Assembly: GCF_035751725.1 (NCBI RefSeq)
Contig: NZ_CP142104.1
Span: forward strand, 434,001 to 498,000
Reading direction: 5' to 3'
Length of the DNA: 64,000 bases
From: Pseudomonas frederiksbergensis
GTDB lineage: Bacteria > Pseudomonadota > Gammaproteobacteria > Pseudomonadales > Pseudomonadaceae
The notes under the pieces are model-generated. The model had not been told where the DNA came from and did not search any database. It saw only the letters and a program-made list of their open reading frames with translations. Shown in pieces: positions 1 to 9,082 of the stretch (within the stretch, counting starts at the first letter, position 1; every line of letters begins with the position of its first letter). The translations under genes were made by a program, and so were the position numbers.

Positions 1-1
1 G

Positions 2-460
2 GACATCATGCAGACGATGCCGAGCTTCGTGTATCTGATTCCGGTGTTGATGCTGTTCGGCCTGGGCAAGGTCCCGGCGATCTTCGCCACGGTGATCTAC
101 GCCGCGCCACCCTTGATCCGCCTGACCGACCTGGGCATCCGCCAGGTGGACGGCGAAGTGATGGAAGCCATCAATGCCTTTGGCGCCAACCGCTGGCAGC
201 AACTGTTCGGCGTGCAACTGCCCTTGGCCCTGCCGAGCATCATGGCCGGGATCAACCAGACCACCATGATGGCCCTGTCGATGGTGGTCATCGCCTCGAT
301 GATCGGCGCCCGTGGCTTGGGCGAAGACGTGCTGGTGGGCATCCAGACCCTCAACGTCGGGCGTGGCCTCGAAGCGGGCCTGGCCATCGTGATTCTCGCC
401 GTGGTCATCGACCGCATTACCCAGGCCTATGGTCGTCCTCGGCATGAGGTGAGCAAATGA
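2..460 (+). CDS. hutW: Histidine ABC transporter permease HutW, 3' part
   Basis: This is the C-terminal part of an inner-membrane permease of the glycine betaine/proline (ProW-like) family; the reading frame is already open at the first bases, so the start lies outside the window. The visible ~152 residues open with [20 protein letters not shown], characteristic of ProW-type permeases, and contain the EAA-loop region ([22 protein letters not shown], split around residues 56-77) that docks on the ATPase. Several hydrophobic segments follow. The stop overlaps the start of the ATPase gene by 4 bases (ATGA), showing translational coupling. Assignment to histidine rather than betaine import rests on the downstream hutH-hutI-hutG genes and on the known hutXWV transporter of Pseudomonas; sequence alone gives only the family. 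Confidence 0.85.
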   Translation, partial: DIMQTMPSFVYLIPVLMLFGLGKVPAIFATVIYAAPPLIRLTDLGIRQVDGEVMEAINAFGANRWQQLFGVQLPLALPSIMAGINQTTMMALSMVVIASMIGARGLGEDVLVGIQTLNVGRGLEAGLAIVILAVVIDRITQAYGRPRHEVSK

Positions 461-1287
461 GCAACGCAGCCGTCAGCAAGATCGAAGTCAAGAACGTCTT
501 CAAGATTTTCGGCAACCGTTCCAAGGAAGCCCTGGACCTGATCCGCCAGAACAAGACCAAGGACCAAGTGCTGGCCGAAACAGGCTGCGTGGTCGGTGTG
601 AACGATCTGTCGCTGAGCATCGGCACCGGTGAGATCTTCGTGATCATGGGCCTGTCCGGCTCCGGCAAATCCACCCTGGTGCGCCACTTCAACCGGCTCA
701 TCGATCCTACCAGTGGTGCGATCCTGGTGGACGGCGAAGACATCCTGCAACTGGACATGGACGCCCTGCGCGAATTTCGCCGGCACAAGATCAGCATGGT
801 CTTCCAGAGCTTCGGCCTGTTGCCCCACAAGAGCGTGCTGGACAACGTCGCCTACGGCTTGAAAGTGCGCGGCGAAAGCAAACAGGTGTGCGCCGAGCGC
901 GCGCTGCACTGGATCAACACCGTGGGCCTGAAGGGCTACGAGAACAAATACCCGCACCAGCTCTCCGGCGGCATGCGCCAACGCGTCGGCCTGGCTCGGG
1001 CGTTGGCGGCGGACACCGACATCATCCTGATGGACGAAGCCTTCAGCGCCCTCGACCCGCTGATCCGCGCGGAAATGCAGGACCAGTTGCTGGAACTGCA
1101 GAAGACCCTGCACAAGACCATCGTCTTCATCACCCACGACCTCGACGAGGCCGTGCGCATTGGCAATCGCATTGCGATTCTCAAGGACGGCAAGCTGATC
1201 CAGGTCGGCACGCCGCGGGAGATCCTGCATTCGCCGGCGGATGAGTATGTCGATCGGTTTGTGCAGCGCAGGGCTGCGGTGGTGTAA
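457..1287 (+). CDS. hutV: Histidine ABC transporter ATP-binding protein HutV
   Basis: A 276-residue ATPase that powers the HutW permease. Walker A is GLSGSGKST (residues 65-73), the ABC signature LSGGM is at 169-173 followed by [10 protein letters not shown], and Walker B IILMDE is at 189-194, followed by the switch-histidine region FITHDLDEA. It belongs to the ProV/OpuAA family, but at 276 residues it lacks the C-terminal tandem CBS domains of the osmoregulated ~400-residue ProV proteins, which fits a catabolic uptake role rather than osmotic sensing. A GAGGTGA ribosome site precedes the ATG, which overlaps the hutW stop. It is followed by a REP doublet before hutH1. Confidence 0.9.
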   Translation: MSNAAVSKIEVKNVFKIFGNRSKEALDLIRQNKTKDQVLAETGCVVGVNDLSLSIGTGEIFVIMGLSGSGKSTLVRHFNRLIDPTSGAILVDGEDILQLDMDALREFRRHKISMVFQSFGLLPHKSVLDNVAYGLKVRGESKQVCAERALHWINTVGLKGYENKYPHQLSGGMRQRVGLARALAADTDIILMDEAFSALDPLIRAEMQDQLLELQKTLHKTIVFITHDLDEAVRIGNRIAILKDGKLIQVGTPREILHSPADEYVDRFVQRRAAVV

Positions 1288-1300
1288 AGGTCGGACATCC

Positions 1301-1435
1301 TTGTGGCGAGGGGATTCATCCCCGTTGGGGCGCGTAGCGCCCCCAAGACAGCTGAATGCAATTGGCCAGATGCACCGAGGCGACAGTTTTTGGGCCTGCT
1401 TCGCAGCCCAGCGGGGATAAATCCCCTCGCCACAA
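1301..1435. repeat. REP doublet between hutV and hutH1
   Basis: Two copies of a Pseudomonas REP unit in opposite orientation. The left copy starts TGTGGCGAGGGGATTCATCC at 1302 and ends in a GGGGCGC/GCGCCCC hairpin; the right copy is its inverted counterpart, ending ATCCCCTCGCCACAA at 1435. The same doublet recurs at 6748-6880 and 34104-34235. Such units fold into stem-loops in the mRNA and can dampen read-through or protect upstream mRNA. Confidence 0.85.
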
Positions 1436-1470
1436 ATGCCATTGGCAACTTTATGTGTATGAGGTTTGAG

Positions 1471-2994
1471 ATGTCCCAGGCTGAAAAAATCATCATCACC
1501 GGCGCTCCGTTGCGCTGGCAGGACGTGGTCGCCGTCGCCCGCTTCGGCGCTGTGCTCGAGCTGTCGGCCCAGACCTGGGCGCGGATCGACAATGCCCAGG
1601 CCATCGTCCAGCGCATCGTCGAAAGCGGAGAGCGCGCCTATGGCGTCAACACCGGCCTGGGCGCCCTGTGCAATGTCTCGCTCAAGGACGAACAACTCAG
1701 CCAGCTGTCGCGCAACACCCTGCTCAGCCATGCCTGCGGCGTCGGCCCGGCGCTTTCCGACGAGCAGACCCGGGCGATTCTCTGCGCCGCCATCCACAAC
1801 TACAGCCATGGCAAGTCCGGCATTCACCGCCGGGTGGTCGAGGCGTTGCTGGCGCTGCTCAATCGCGGCATCACGCCGCAAGTGCCGTCCCAGGGTTCGG
1901 TGGGCTACCTGACCCACATGGCTCACATCGGCATCGCGCTGCTGGGTGTCGGCCAGGTCAGCTATCGCGGACAAATCATTCCAGCGCAACAGGCCTTGGC
2001 CGCCGAAGGTCTGCAACCGGTGCAACTGGGGGCCAAGGACGGCTTGTGCCTGGTCAACGGCACGCCGTGCATGACCGGCCTCAGTTGCCTGGCGCTGGCC
2101 GATGCGACGCGGCTGGTGCAATGGGCCGACGTGATCGGCGCCATGAGCTTCGAGGCCCAGCGCGGCCAGATTGCTGCGTTCGATGCCGAGATCATCGCCC
2201 TCAAGCCGCACCCGGGCATGCAGCAGGTCGGCGTGAATCTGCGCGCGTTGCTCGACGGCAGCGAAGTCATCGCTTCGAGCCTGGGCATCCGCACCCAGGA
2301 CGCCTTGAGCATCCGTTCGATTCCCCAGGTGCACGGCGCCGCTCGCGATCAGTTGGAGCATGCCCGGCAACAGATCGAAACCGAGCTCAACGCGGTCACC
2401 GATAATCCGCTGCTACTGGGGACGCCGGAAAGCTTCCGGGTCATGTCCCAGGCCAATCCCCACGGCCAGTCGGTGGCGTTGGCGGCGGATTTGCTGGCGA
2501 TCGCCATGGCAGAGATCGGCTCGATCGCCGAGCGTCGCCTCGATCGCCTGATCAACCCTCACGTCAGCGGCCTGCCGGCGTTCCTGGTGGCCAACCCCGG
2601 CGTGAATTCCGGGATGATGATCGTGCAATACGTCGCCGCGTCGCTGTGCGCGGAGAACAAGCAACTGGCGCAACCGGCGGTGCTCGACAACTTCGTCACC
2701 TCGGGGCTGCAAGAAGATCACTTGAGCATGGGCACCAACGCGGCCCTGAAGCTGCACCGGGCGCTGGAAAACTGCACGCAGATCCTCGCCATCGAATACC
2801 TGCTGGCGGCCCAGGCCTTTGAATTTCTCAAGACCCAGCGCTTCGGCGCCGGCACCGACATCGCCTGGAGGCTGCTGCGCGAGCGCGTCCCGGCCTACGA
2901 CCAGGACCGCTGGCTGGCGCCGGACATCGCCAGTGCCGCCGGGCTGCTCAAAGACCCGAATCTGCTGCACAGCGTATTACCGAATTTGAACTGA
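1471..2994 (+). CDS. hutH1: HutH1, histidase paralogue lacking the MIO triad
   Basis: A 507-residue member of the aromatic amino acid ammonia-lyase family, about normal length for histidase. It keeps the family landmarks YGVNTGLG (57-64), SHACGVG (86-92), LVNGT (194-198) and QEDHLSMG. The MIO loop reads GSVG-YLTHMAH (G145-Y146), whereas functional histidases read [14 protein letters not shown]: the ASG triad is removed exactly, in frame, and the next residues diverge. Two further active-site positions differ from the neighbouring histidase: the Tyr equivalent to Y281 of HutH2 is L279, and the Phe equivalent to F330 is P330. It is therefore unlikely to deaminate histidine by the MIO mechanism. 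The start is set at the ATG at 1471, preceded by GAGG; the frame is open further upstream only through the REP doublet. Its role is unknown: a regulatory or structural partner of HutH2 (these enzymes are tetramers) is one possibility. Confidence 0.85.
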   Translation: MSQAEKIIITGAPLRWQDVVAVARFGAVLELSAQTWARIDNAQAIVQRIVESGERAYGVNTGLGALCNVSLKDEQLSQLSRNTLLSHACGVGPALSDEQTRAILCAAIHNYSHGKSGIHRRVVEALLALLNRGITPQVPSQGSVGYLTHMAHIGIALLGVGQVSYRGQIIPAQQALAAEGLQPVQLGAKDGLCLVNGTPCMTGLSCLALADATRLVQWADVIGAMSFEAQRGQIAAFDAEIIALKPHPGMQQVGVNLRALLDGSEVIASSLGIRTQDALSIRSIPQVHGAARDQLEHARQQIETELNAVTDNPLLLGTPESFRVMSQANPHGQSVALAADLLAIAMAEIGSIAERRLDRLINPHVSGLPAFLVANPGVNSGMMIVQYVAASLCAENKQLAQPAVLDNFVTSGLQEDHLSMGTNAALKLHRALENCTQILAIEYLLAAQAFEFLKTQRFGAGTDIAWRLLRERVPAYDQDRWLAPDIASAAGLLKDPNLLHSVLPNLN

Positions 2995-3124
2995 TCAAAA
3001 AAAGCGCCAGCGTGCCAAGGCACCCACAGCCCACAAGGCATCGCCCAAAAAGCGAAGGTGACGGATAACGGAACATTCCGGAGCGACTGGCGGGTGAAAA
3101 CAAAACTCTCAAAAGGAGCAATAC

Positions 3125-4657
3125 ATGACTGCCTTAAACCTGATTCCCGGCCAATTGAGCCTGGCTCAATTGCGTGACATCTATCAGCAACCGGTGACCC
3201 TGAGCCTCGACGCCAGTGCATCGGCGCAGATCGAAGCGAGCGTTGCCTGCGTGGAACAGATCCTCGCCGAGAATCGTATTGCCTATGGCATCAACACCGG
3301 TTTCGGCCTGCTGGCCTCGACCCGCATCGCCAGCGAAGACCTGGAAAACCTGCAGCGCTCCCTGGTGCTGTCCCATGCCGCTGGCGTGGGCGAGCCGATC
3401 AGCGATGCGCTGGTGCGGTTGATCATGGTGCTCAAGGTCAACAGCCTGAGCCGGGGTTTTTCCGGCATCCGTCGGCAGGTGATCGATGCGCTGATTGCAC
3501 TGATCAATGCCGAGGTCTACCCGCACATCCCACTCAAGGGTTCGGTCGGTGCTTCGGGTGACTTGGCGCCACTGGCCCACATGTCCCTGGTGCTGCTGGG
3601 CGAAGGCAAGGCCCGCTACAAAGGCGAATGGCTGCCGGCCGTCGAGGCGCTGAAAGTCGCCGGCCTCGCGCCACTGACCTTGGCCGCCAAGGAGGGCCTG
3701 GCGCTGCTCAATGGCACGCAAGTTTCCACAGCATTTGCGTTGCGCGGTTTGTTCGAAGGTGAAGATCTGTTCGCTGGCGCCCTGGCCTTGGGCAGCCTCA
3801 CGGTGGAAGCGGTGCTCGGTTCACGCTCGCCATTCGATCCGCGCATCCATGCCGCCCGGGGCCAGAAAGGCCAGATCGATGCGGCCGCGGCCTACCGCGA
3901 TCTGCTGGGCGAGCGCAGTGAAGTCTCCGATTCGCACCAGAACTGCGACAAGGTCCAGGATCCGTATTCCCTGCGCTGCCAGCCGCAAGTGATGGGCGCC
4001 TGCCTGACCCAGTTCCGCCAGGCCGCCGAGGTGCTGGTGATCGAGGCCAACGCGGTGTCGGACAACCCGTTGGTGTTCGCCGCCGAGGGCGATGTGATTT
4101 CCGGTGGCAACTTCCACGCCGAACCGGTGGCGATGGCCGCCGACAACATGGCCCTGGCGATTGCCGAAATCGGCTCCCTGAGCGAGCGGCGCATTTCGTT
4201 GATGATGGACAAGCACATGTCGCAACTGCCGCCGTTCCTGGTGGCCAATGGCGGGGTGAACTCCGGTTTCATGATTGCCCAGGTGACGGCGGCTGCCTTG
4301 GCGAGTGAAAACAAAGCACTGTCCCATCCTCATTCGGTGGACAGCCTGCCGACCTCGGCCAACCAGGAAGACCACGTCTCCATGGCCCCGGCCGCCGGCA
4401 AGCGCCTGTGGGAAATGGCCGAGAACACCCGTGGAATTCTTGCGGTGGAATGGCTCGCGGCGTGCCAGGGATTGGACTTGCGTGGCGGTTTGAAAACCTC
4501 CGCCAAGCTGGAACAAGCCCGGAATCTGTTGCGTGCAGAAGTGCCGTTCTATGAGAAGGACCGGTTCTTTGCGCCGGACATCAATGCGGCCACTGAACTG
4601 TTGGCGAGCCGGTGCCTGAACGAACTGGTCACGGCGCAGTTGTTGCCGAGCCTGTAA
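3125..4657 (+). CDS. hutH2: Histidine ammonia-lyase (histidase) HutH2
   Basis: Converts L-histidine to trans-urocanate and ammonia, the first step of histidine breakdown, in the cytoplasm. The 510-residue protein has the MIO-forming triad A143-S144-G145 inside [14 protein letters not shown], and all expected catalytic positions: Y54 (YGINTGFG), H84 (SHAAGVG), N196 (LLNGTQ), Q278-Y281-R284 ([11 protein letters not shown]), F330 and the Glu of QEDHVSMAP. The numbering is one above that of the P. putida enzyme as remembered. AAAGGAG 7 bases upstream of the ATG supports the start. It lies 130 bases after hutH1 and 56 bases before hutI in what appears to be one transcript. This is the catalytic copy of the two hutH genes here. 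Confidence 0.97.
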   Translation: MTALNLIPGQLSLAQLRDIYQQPVTLSLDASASAQIEASVACVEQILAENRIAYGINTGFGLLASTRIASEDLENLQRSLVLSHAAGVGEPISDALVRLIMVLKVNSLSRGFSGIRRQVIDALIALINAEVYPHIPLKGSVGASGDLAPLAHMSLVLLGEGKARYKGEWLPAVEALKVAGLAPLTLAAKEGLALLNGTQVSTAFALRGLFEGEDLFAGALALGSLTVEAVLGSRSPFDPRIHAARGQKGQIDAAAAYRDLLGERSEVSDSHQNCDKVQDPYSLRCQPQVMGACLTQFRQAAEVLVIEANAVSDNPLVFAAEGDVISGGNFHAEPVAMAADNMALAIAEIGSLSERRISLMMDKHMSQLPPFLVANGGVNSGFMIAQVTAAALASENKALSHPHSVDSLPTSANQEDHVSMAPAAGKRLWEMAENTRGILAVEWLAACQGLDLRGGLKTSAKLEQARNLLRAEVPFYEKDRFFAPDINAATELLASRCLNELVTAQLLPSL

Positions 4658-4664
4658 GGGCTTT

Positions 4665-4684
4665 TTCGCGAGCCTGCTCGCGAA
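4665..4684. repeat. REP-like palindrome between hutH2 and hutI
   Basis: A perfect inverted repeat, TTCGCGAGC and GCTCGCGAA, separated by CT, directly after the hutH2 stop. It matches the GCGAGC-CT-GCTCGC core of a second common fluorescent-Pseudomonas REP type. It lies inside the operon and would form a hairpin between two catabolic cistrons. Confidence 0.7.
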
Positions 4685-4713
4685 TCGATTTTGAATGCGA
4701 CGAGGAAACCGGG

Positions 4714-5916
4714 ATGAAAACCCTCTGGCAAAACTGCCACGCCGCCACCATGGCCCAGGGCGTCTACTCGATCATCGAAGACGCCGCCATCGTCACCCAG
4801 GGCGAGCACGTTCAATGGATCGGCCCGCGTGCCGAACTGCCGACGGGCGACTACCCGTCGGTCAACGACCTCAAGGGGGCCTGGGTCACGCCGGGGCTGA
4901 TCGACTGCCACACCCACACGGTGTTTGGCGGCAACCGCAGCGGTGAGTTCGAACAGCGCTTGCAAGGCGTCAGCTACGCCGAAATCGCCGCGGCCGGCGG
5001 TGGCATCGCCAGTACTGTGCGCGCCACCCGCGCCGCCAGCGAAGACGAGTTGTTTACCAGCGCCGCCAAACGCCTGAAAAGCCTGATGCGCGATGGCGTG
5101 ACCACGGTGGAAATCAAATCCGGCTATGGCCTGGATCTGCCCAGCGAGCGCAAGATCCTGCGGGTCATCCGCCGCCTCGGCGCCGAACTGCCGGTCAGCG
5201 TACGCAGCACGTGCCTGGCGGCCCATGCCTTGCCGCCGGAATACAAGGATCGCGCCGACGACTACATCGAGCACATCTGCACCGAGATGCTGCCGGCGTT
5301 GGCCGCCGAGGGGTTGGTGGATGCGGTGGATGCCTTCTGCGAATACCTGGCATTTTCCCCGGCGCAAGTCGAGCGGGTGTTCATCACCGCCCAACAACTG
5401 GGCCTGCCGGTGAAGTTGCATGCCGAGCAATTGTCGTCGCTGCACGGCTCCAGCCTGGCGGCGCGCTACCAGGCGCTGTCGGCCGATCACCTGGAGTTCA
5501 TGACCGAAGACGACGCCAAGGCCATGGCTGAGTCCGGCACCGTGGCGGTGTTGCTGCCGGGGGCGTTTTATTTCCTGCGCGAAACCCAACTGCCGCCGAT
5601 GGATGCCCTGCGCAAACACGGCGTGAAAATCGCCGTGGCCAGCGACCTCAACCCCGGCACCTCGCCGGCGTTGTCGTTGCGCTTGATGTTGAACATGGCC
5701 TGCACCTGTTTGCGCATGACGCCGGAAGAAGCCCTGGCCGGGGCGACAATCCATGCGGCACAGGCCCTTGGCATGGGCCATACCCACGGTTCGCTGGAAG
5801 CCGGCAAGGTGGCGGATTTTGTCGCCTGGCACATCGATCGCCCGGCCGACCTGGCGTACTGGCTCGGTGGCGATCTGGAAAAACGCGTCGTGCGTCACGG
5901 CGTGGAAATCGATTAG
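4714..5916 (+). CDS. hutI: Imidazolonepropionase HutI
   Basis: Hydrolyses 4-imidazolone-5-propionate to N-formimino-L-glutamate, the third step of histidine degradation. The 400-residue protein has the amidohydrolase metal motif HTH in [18 protein letters not shown] (about residues 68-85), the IKSGYGLD segment, further metal-binding His residues in LAAHALP and LHAEQL, and the conserved Asp in [10 protein letters not shown]. Length matches the family (~400). The ATG at 4714 has GAGGAAACC upstream; the frame is open further upstream, but the added residues resemble nothing in the family. It is followed 10 bases later by hutG. Confidence 0.96.
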   Translation: MKTLWQNCHAATMAQGVYSIIEDAAIVTQGEHVQWIGPRAELPTGDYPSVNDLKGAWVTPGLIDCHTHTVFGGNRSGEFEQRLQGVSYAEIAAAGGGIASTVRATRAASEDELFTSAAKRLKSLMRDGVTTVEIKSGYGLDLPSERKILRVIRRLGAELPVSVRSTCLAAHALPPEYKDRADDYIEHICTEMLPALAAEGLVDAVDAFCEYLAFSPAQVERVFITAQQLGLPVKLHAEQLSSLHGSSLAARYQALSADHLEFMTEDDAKAMAESGTVAVLLPGAFYFLRETQLPPMDALRKHGVKIAVASDLNPGTSPALSLRLMLNMACTCLRMTPEEALAGATIHAAQALGMGHTHGSLEAGKVADFVAWHIDRPADLAYWLGGDLEKRVVRHGVEID

Positions 5917-5926
5917 GAGAGCGGTT

Positions 5927-6730
5927 GTGGAGAAGGTCCTGAATTTCAAGCAAGGGCGGGTGCCGCTGTTGATCAGCATGCCCCACGCCGGCCTGCGCCT
6001 GACCCCGGCGGTAGAGGCAGGGTTGATTCCCGAGGCCCGGAGCCTGCCGGACACTGACTGGCACATCCCAAGGCTCTATGAGTTCGCCAATGAGCTGGGC
6101 GCCAGCACCCTGGCTGGCGAATATTCGCGGTTCGTCGTCGACCTGAATCGACCCTCCGATGACAAGCCGATGTACGTCGGTGCCACCACCGGCTTATACC
6201 CGGCGACGCTGTTCGATGGCGTGCCGTTGTTTCGTGAAGGGTTTGAGCCATCGGCCGAAGAGCGGGCAACTTACCTGCAACAGATCTGGATGCCCTACCA
6301 CCAGGCGCTGCAGCAGGAGCTGGCGCGGCTCAAGGCCGAGTTCGGCTATGCCTTGCTATTCGATGCCCATTCGATCCGTTCGGTGATCCCGCACCTGTTC
6401 GACGGCAAGCTGCCGGACTTCAACCTCGGCACGTTCAACGGTGCCAGTTGCGACCCGGCCCTGGCCAGCCAGCTCGAAGGCATCTGCGCCCGCCACGAAC
6501 AGTTCACCCATGTGCTCAACGGGCGTTTCAAGGGCGGACACATCACGCGGCACTACGGCAACCCGGCCCAGGACATCCACGCGGTGCAACTGGAACTGTG
6601 CCAGAGCACCTACATGGAAGAATTCGAACCGTTCAACTATCGTCCGGATCTGGCGGCGCCGACCCAGGTGGTGCTCCGGGAGTTGCTGGAAGGCTTCCTG
6701 GCTTGGGGGCAGCAGGCTTACAAAAAATAA
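5927..6730 (+). CDS. hutG: N-formylglutamate deformylase HutG
   Basis: Last hut enzyme of the five-step Pseudomonas route, releasing glutamate and formate from N-formyl-L-glutamate. Start is a GTG at 5927 with AGGAGA at 5915-5920, giving 267 residues, the usual length; upstream in-frame ATGs lie deep within hutI and were rejected. Family motifs seen are ISMPHAGLRLTP near the N-terminus, the RFVVDLNRP segment, FDAHSIRSVIPHLFDG and GRFKGGHITRHYG. The deformylase implies that formiminoglutamate is first deiminated by HutF, which is encoded outside this window. The operon appears to end here: a REP doublet follows. Confidence 0.95.
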   Translation: MEKVLNFKQGRVPLLISMPHAGLRLTPAVEAGLIPEARSLPDTDWHIPRLYEFANELGASTLAGEYSRFVVDLNRPSDDKPMYVGATTGLYPATLFDGVPLFREGFEPSAEERATYLQQIWMPYHQALQQELARLKAEFGYALLFDAHSIRSVIPHLFDGKLPDFNLGTFNGASCDPALASQLEGICARHEQFTHVLNGRFKGGHITRHYGNPAQDIHAVQLELCQSTYMEEFEPFNYRPDLAAPTQVVLRELLEGFLAWGQQAYKK

Positions 6731-6747
6731 CATCTGCGCGATTCCTC

Positions 6748-6880
6748 TGTTGCGAGGGGATTTATCCCCGCTGGGGCGCTAAGCGGCCCCAAAATAGCTG
6801 ATCCATGCCGACTCAATGGGTTGGATCCAGATTTTTGGGACTGCTGCGCAGTCCAGCGGGGATAAATCCCCTCGCCACAA
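6748..6880. repeat. REP doublet after hutG
   Basis: Inverted pair of the same REP unit as at 1301-1435: left copy GCGAGGGGATTTATCCCCGC at 6752, right copy GCGGGGATAAATCCCCTCGC ending near 6877, each with its own GC hairpin. It separates the hut operon from the next gene and may act as a 3' end for hut mRNA. Confidence 0.85.
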
Positions 6881-7038
6881 GTGTATGTGTCCTGACTCCT
6901 TGGAATGGGAACTGTCGCCACCGTGCAAAATCGCGTCGCCACAGTTCATCTTCAGCCCCTCGGCGCTGCGTAATGTTTTGAGTACGGTGCAGCAAGACAC
7001 CGACCTACAATAATCCGCTGCCGCACGAGATCTTCCCG

Positions 7039-7986
7039 ATGAAAAGACTGTTCAAGCGCTGTCTGTCGATCCTCTGCGGTACTGTCATCTTGAGCGGCGG
7101 CGCGATGGCCGCCGAGCCTGCGTCCTGCCAGACCGTGCGCATGGGAGTGGTCAACTGGACCGATGTGATCGCCACCAGCGGCATGGCCGACGTGTTGCTT
7201 ACGGGGCTGGGCTATGAAAGCAAGCAGACCAGCGCCGTGCAGCAGATCATCTTCGCCGGCATTCGCGACAAGCGGCTCGATATTTTCCTGGGTTATTGGA
7301 AGCCGGCGATGGACAAGAACATCGCCCCGTTCCTGGCGGCCAACCAGGTGAAGGTATTGGACAAGCCGAGCCTGGCCGATGCCCAGGCCACCCTGGCCGT
7401 CCCGGACTACGTGGCGGCGGCGGGGCTCAAGACCTTTGCCGACATCGCCCGGTTCAAGGATCAGCTCGGCGGCAAGATTTATGGGATCGAGCCGGGGAGT
7501 GGCGCCAACACCACCATCAAGACCATGATCGAGACCAACCACTTTGGCCTCAAGGATTTCAAATTGATCGAATCCGGCGAGGCCGGGATGCTGGCGGCGG
7601 TACAACGGGCGGTGAATCGCAAGGAATTCGTGGTGTTTGTTGGCTGGACTCCCCACCCGATGAACATCAACATGAACATCGCCTACCTGACCGGTAGCGA
7701 AGACGTCTATGGCCCCAACGAAGGGGCCGCAACCGTCTCCACAGTCACCGCGCCGGACTACGCCCAACGTTGCCCGAATGTGAACCGGCTCCTGGAGAAC
7801 CTCACCTTCACCGCTGCCCAGGAAAGCCAGTTGATGGTGCCAATCATGGAGCGCAAGACACCCCAGGACGTCGCACGGCAATGGCTGCGCGAGCATCCCG
7901 AGGATTTGCAGCGTTGGCTCGCTGGCGTGACCAGCTTCGATGGCAAGGATGGAATTGCGGCGGTGCAGGCCAGCCTCAAGAACTGA
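7039..7986 (+). CDS. Choline/betaine-type ABC transporter binding protein (orphan)
   Basis: A 315-residue periplasmic solute-binding protein of the OpuAC family. A signal peptide is clear (Lys/Arg-rich start, hydrophobic core, cleavage near A24). The aromatic residues typical of ChoX-like choline pockets are present: W40 in VNWTD, W87 in GYWKPAMD, Y124 in PDYVA and W203 in GWTPHPMN. Together these point to a quaternary amine ligand (choline, carnitine or acetylcholine) rather than histidine. No permease or ATPase gene is adjacent on this strand after the REP doublet. In Pseudomonas, orphan binding proteins such as BetX and CaiX share the CbcWV core transporter, and this protein may do likewise. 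Which ligand cannot be decided from the sequence. GAGAT lies just upstream of the ATG. Confidence 0.8.
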   Translation: MKRLFKRCLSILCGTVILSGGAMAAEPASCQTVRMGVVNWTDVIATSGMADVLLTGLGYESKQTSAVQQIIFAGIRDKRLDIFLGYWKPAMDKNIAPFLAANQVKVLDKPSLADAQATLAVPDYVAAAGLKTFADIARFKDQLGGKIYGIEPGSGANTTIKTMIETNHFGLKDFKLIESGEAGMLAAVQRAVNRKEFVVFVGWTPHPMNINMNIAYLTGSEDVYGPNEGAATVSTVTAPDYAQRCPNVNRLLENLTFTAAQESQLMVPIMERKTPQDVARQWLREHPEDLQRWLAGVTSFDGKDGIAAVQASLKN

Positions 7987-8004
7987 CACGGTATCAAGGA
8001 CAGC

Positions 8005-8024
8005 GATAATCCCTCGCCACAAAA
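8005..8024. repeat. Half-REP remnant
   Basis: The bases ATAATCCCTCGCCACAA match the end of the REP unit (ATAAATCCCCTCGCCACAA) with losses. Only half a unit remains, between the binding protein and the esterase gene. Confidence 0.4.
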
Positions 8025-8065
8025 GCGGCTGAGCCACATCCTCTATCGACGCATGGCAATCCAAG

Positions 8066-8977
8066 ATGGCCTACCCACTTTCCCGGGCAATGTCCGCCTT
8101 CATCGATAAAACTCTGGGCTTCACCGCCCCGGACGACAGCCTCGCGAGCTCGCGTCAGGCCTACAGCCATATGTGCCGGGCCTTCACCCCGCCGCGCCCG
8201 CCGACACTGGCGGTCGAGGATCTGCACCTGGCTGGCGTGCCCATCCGCGCCTATCACCCGCGCACGGCACCGCCGCTCGCCGGCTGGCCGTGCATCCTAT
8301 ACCTGCACGGTGGCGGTTGGGTGGTGGGGGACCTCGATTCCCATGACTTCATCTGCATGGAGCTGGCCTTGGACCTTGGCGCATTGGTCGTGGCGGTGGA
8401 TTACCGACTCGCGCCGGAGCATCCGTTCCCGGCCGCTTTCGAAGATTGTCTCGCGGTGTGGCACCACTTGGCGGACACCCCGTTTGCCATCGACCCCCGT
8501 CGCCGTACGTTGGTCGGCGACAGCGCCGGAGGCAATCTCGCCGCAGCGTTGTGCCTGGCTTTGCGCGATGCCGGACAACCGTTGCCCCGGGCCCAGGTGT
8601 TGATCTACCCGGCACTCGGCGGCCCCGCGGATTTGCCGTCGCGTCATGAATGCACCGATGCGCCGCTTCTGAGCAGCCAGGATGTGGAGCGCTATGAGGC
8701 GCAGTACCTGGGTAACTTGCAATCCACACCGTACGCTGCACCGTTGCTCGCCGAGAACCTGAGCGGCTTGCCACCGGCGCTGATTACCGTAGCCCAATGG
8801 GATCCTTTGCGTGACGACGGCATCCTTTATAGCGAGCGGCTGAACGCCGCAGGCGTGGACGCGGTGCTCCATGTCGGCAACGGGCTGGTCCACGGTTGCC
8901 TGCGCGCCCGGGGACGTGTGCCAGAGGTCGATAAGATGTATCGCACGCTGTTCGCTTATCTCGCTGACACGCTTTGA
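8066..8977 (+). CDS. Alpha/beta hydrolase, HSL-family esterase
   Basis: A 303-residue cytoplasmic esterase of the hormone-sensitive-lipase (type IV) family. The oxyanion motif HGGGW is at 81-85, and the nucleophile elbow GDSAGGN is at 151-157 with S153. The Asp of QWDPLRDDG and the His of VHGCL complete the triad. VDYRLAPEHPFPAA (111-124) is the conserved segment between them. No signal peptide is seen. The natural substrate is unknown. The 80-base spacing and shared strand suggest co-transcription with the binding protein, so hydrolysis of a choline or carnitine ester is conceivable but unproven. The ribosome site is weak; ATG at 8090 is an alternative start. Confidence 0.8.
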   Translation: MAYPLSRAMSAFIDKTLGFTAPDDSLASSRQAYSHMCRAFTPPRPPTLAVEDLHLAGVPIRAYHPRTAPPLAGWPCILYLHGGGWVVGDLDSHDFICMELALDLGALVVAVDYRLAPEHPFPAAFEDCLAVWHHLADTPFAIDPRRRTLVGDSAGGNLAAALCLALRDAGQPLPRAQVLIYPALGGPADLPSRHECTDAPLLSSQDVERYEAQYLGNLQSTPYAAPLLAENLSGLPPALITVAQWDPLRDDGILYSERLNAAGVDAVLHVGNGLVHGCLRARGRVPEVDKMYRTLFAYLADTL

Positions 8978-9082
8978 CTGCGCGCAGGGCATGCTCATTG
9001 ACGTAATTCGGGTTTATGATGCCGGACGGCAGACTAAATAGAAGTCCCCCCAGGGATGACTCGACCCCTTACGGAGCGCGCA

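Noticed and set aside
1303..1470. 56-codon N-terminal extension of HutH1
   Set aside because: The extension is a translation of the REP doublet and has no ribosome site; the ATG at 1471 after GAGG fits the family N-terminus.
1891..1935. The missing ASG triad of HutH1 as a sequencing or frameshift error
   Set aside because: The loss is exactly nine bases, the frame stays open, and other active-site residues differ too, so a read error is unlikely.
427..2370. Open frame of ~647 codons on the minus strand across hutV and hutH1
   Set aside because: It is the mirror of strongly coding plus-strand genes in GC-rich DNA; its translation is low-complexity His/Gln/Arg-rich with no family match. The same holds for long antisense frames over opgG (10635-12980), opgH (13387-15135) and gltB (54817-57447).
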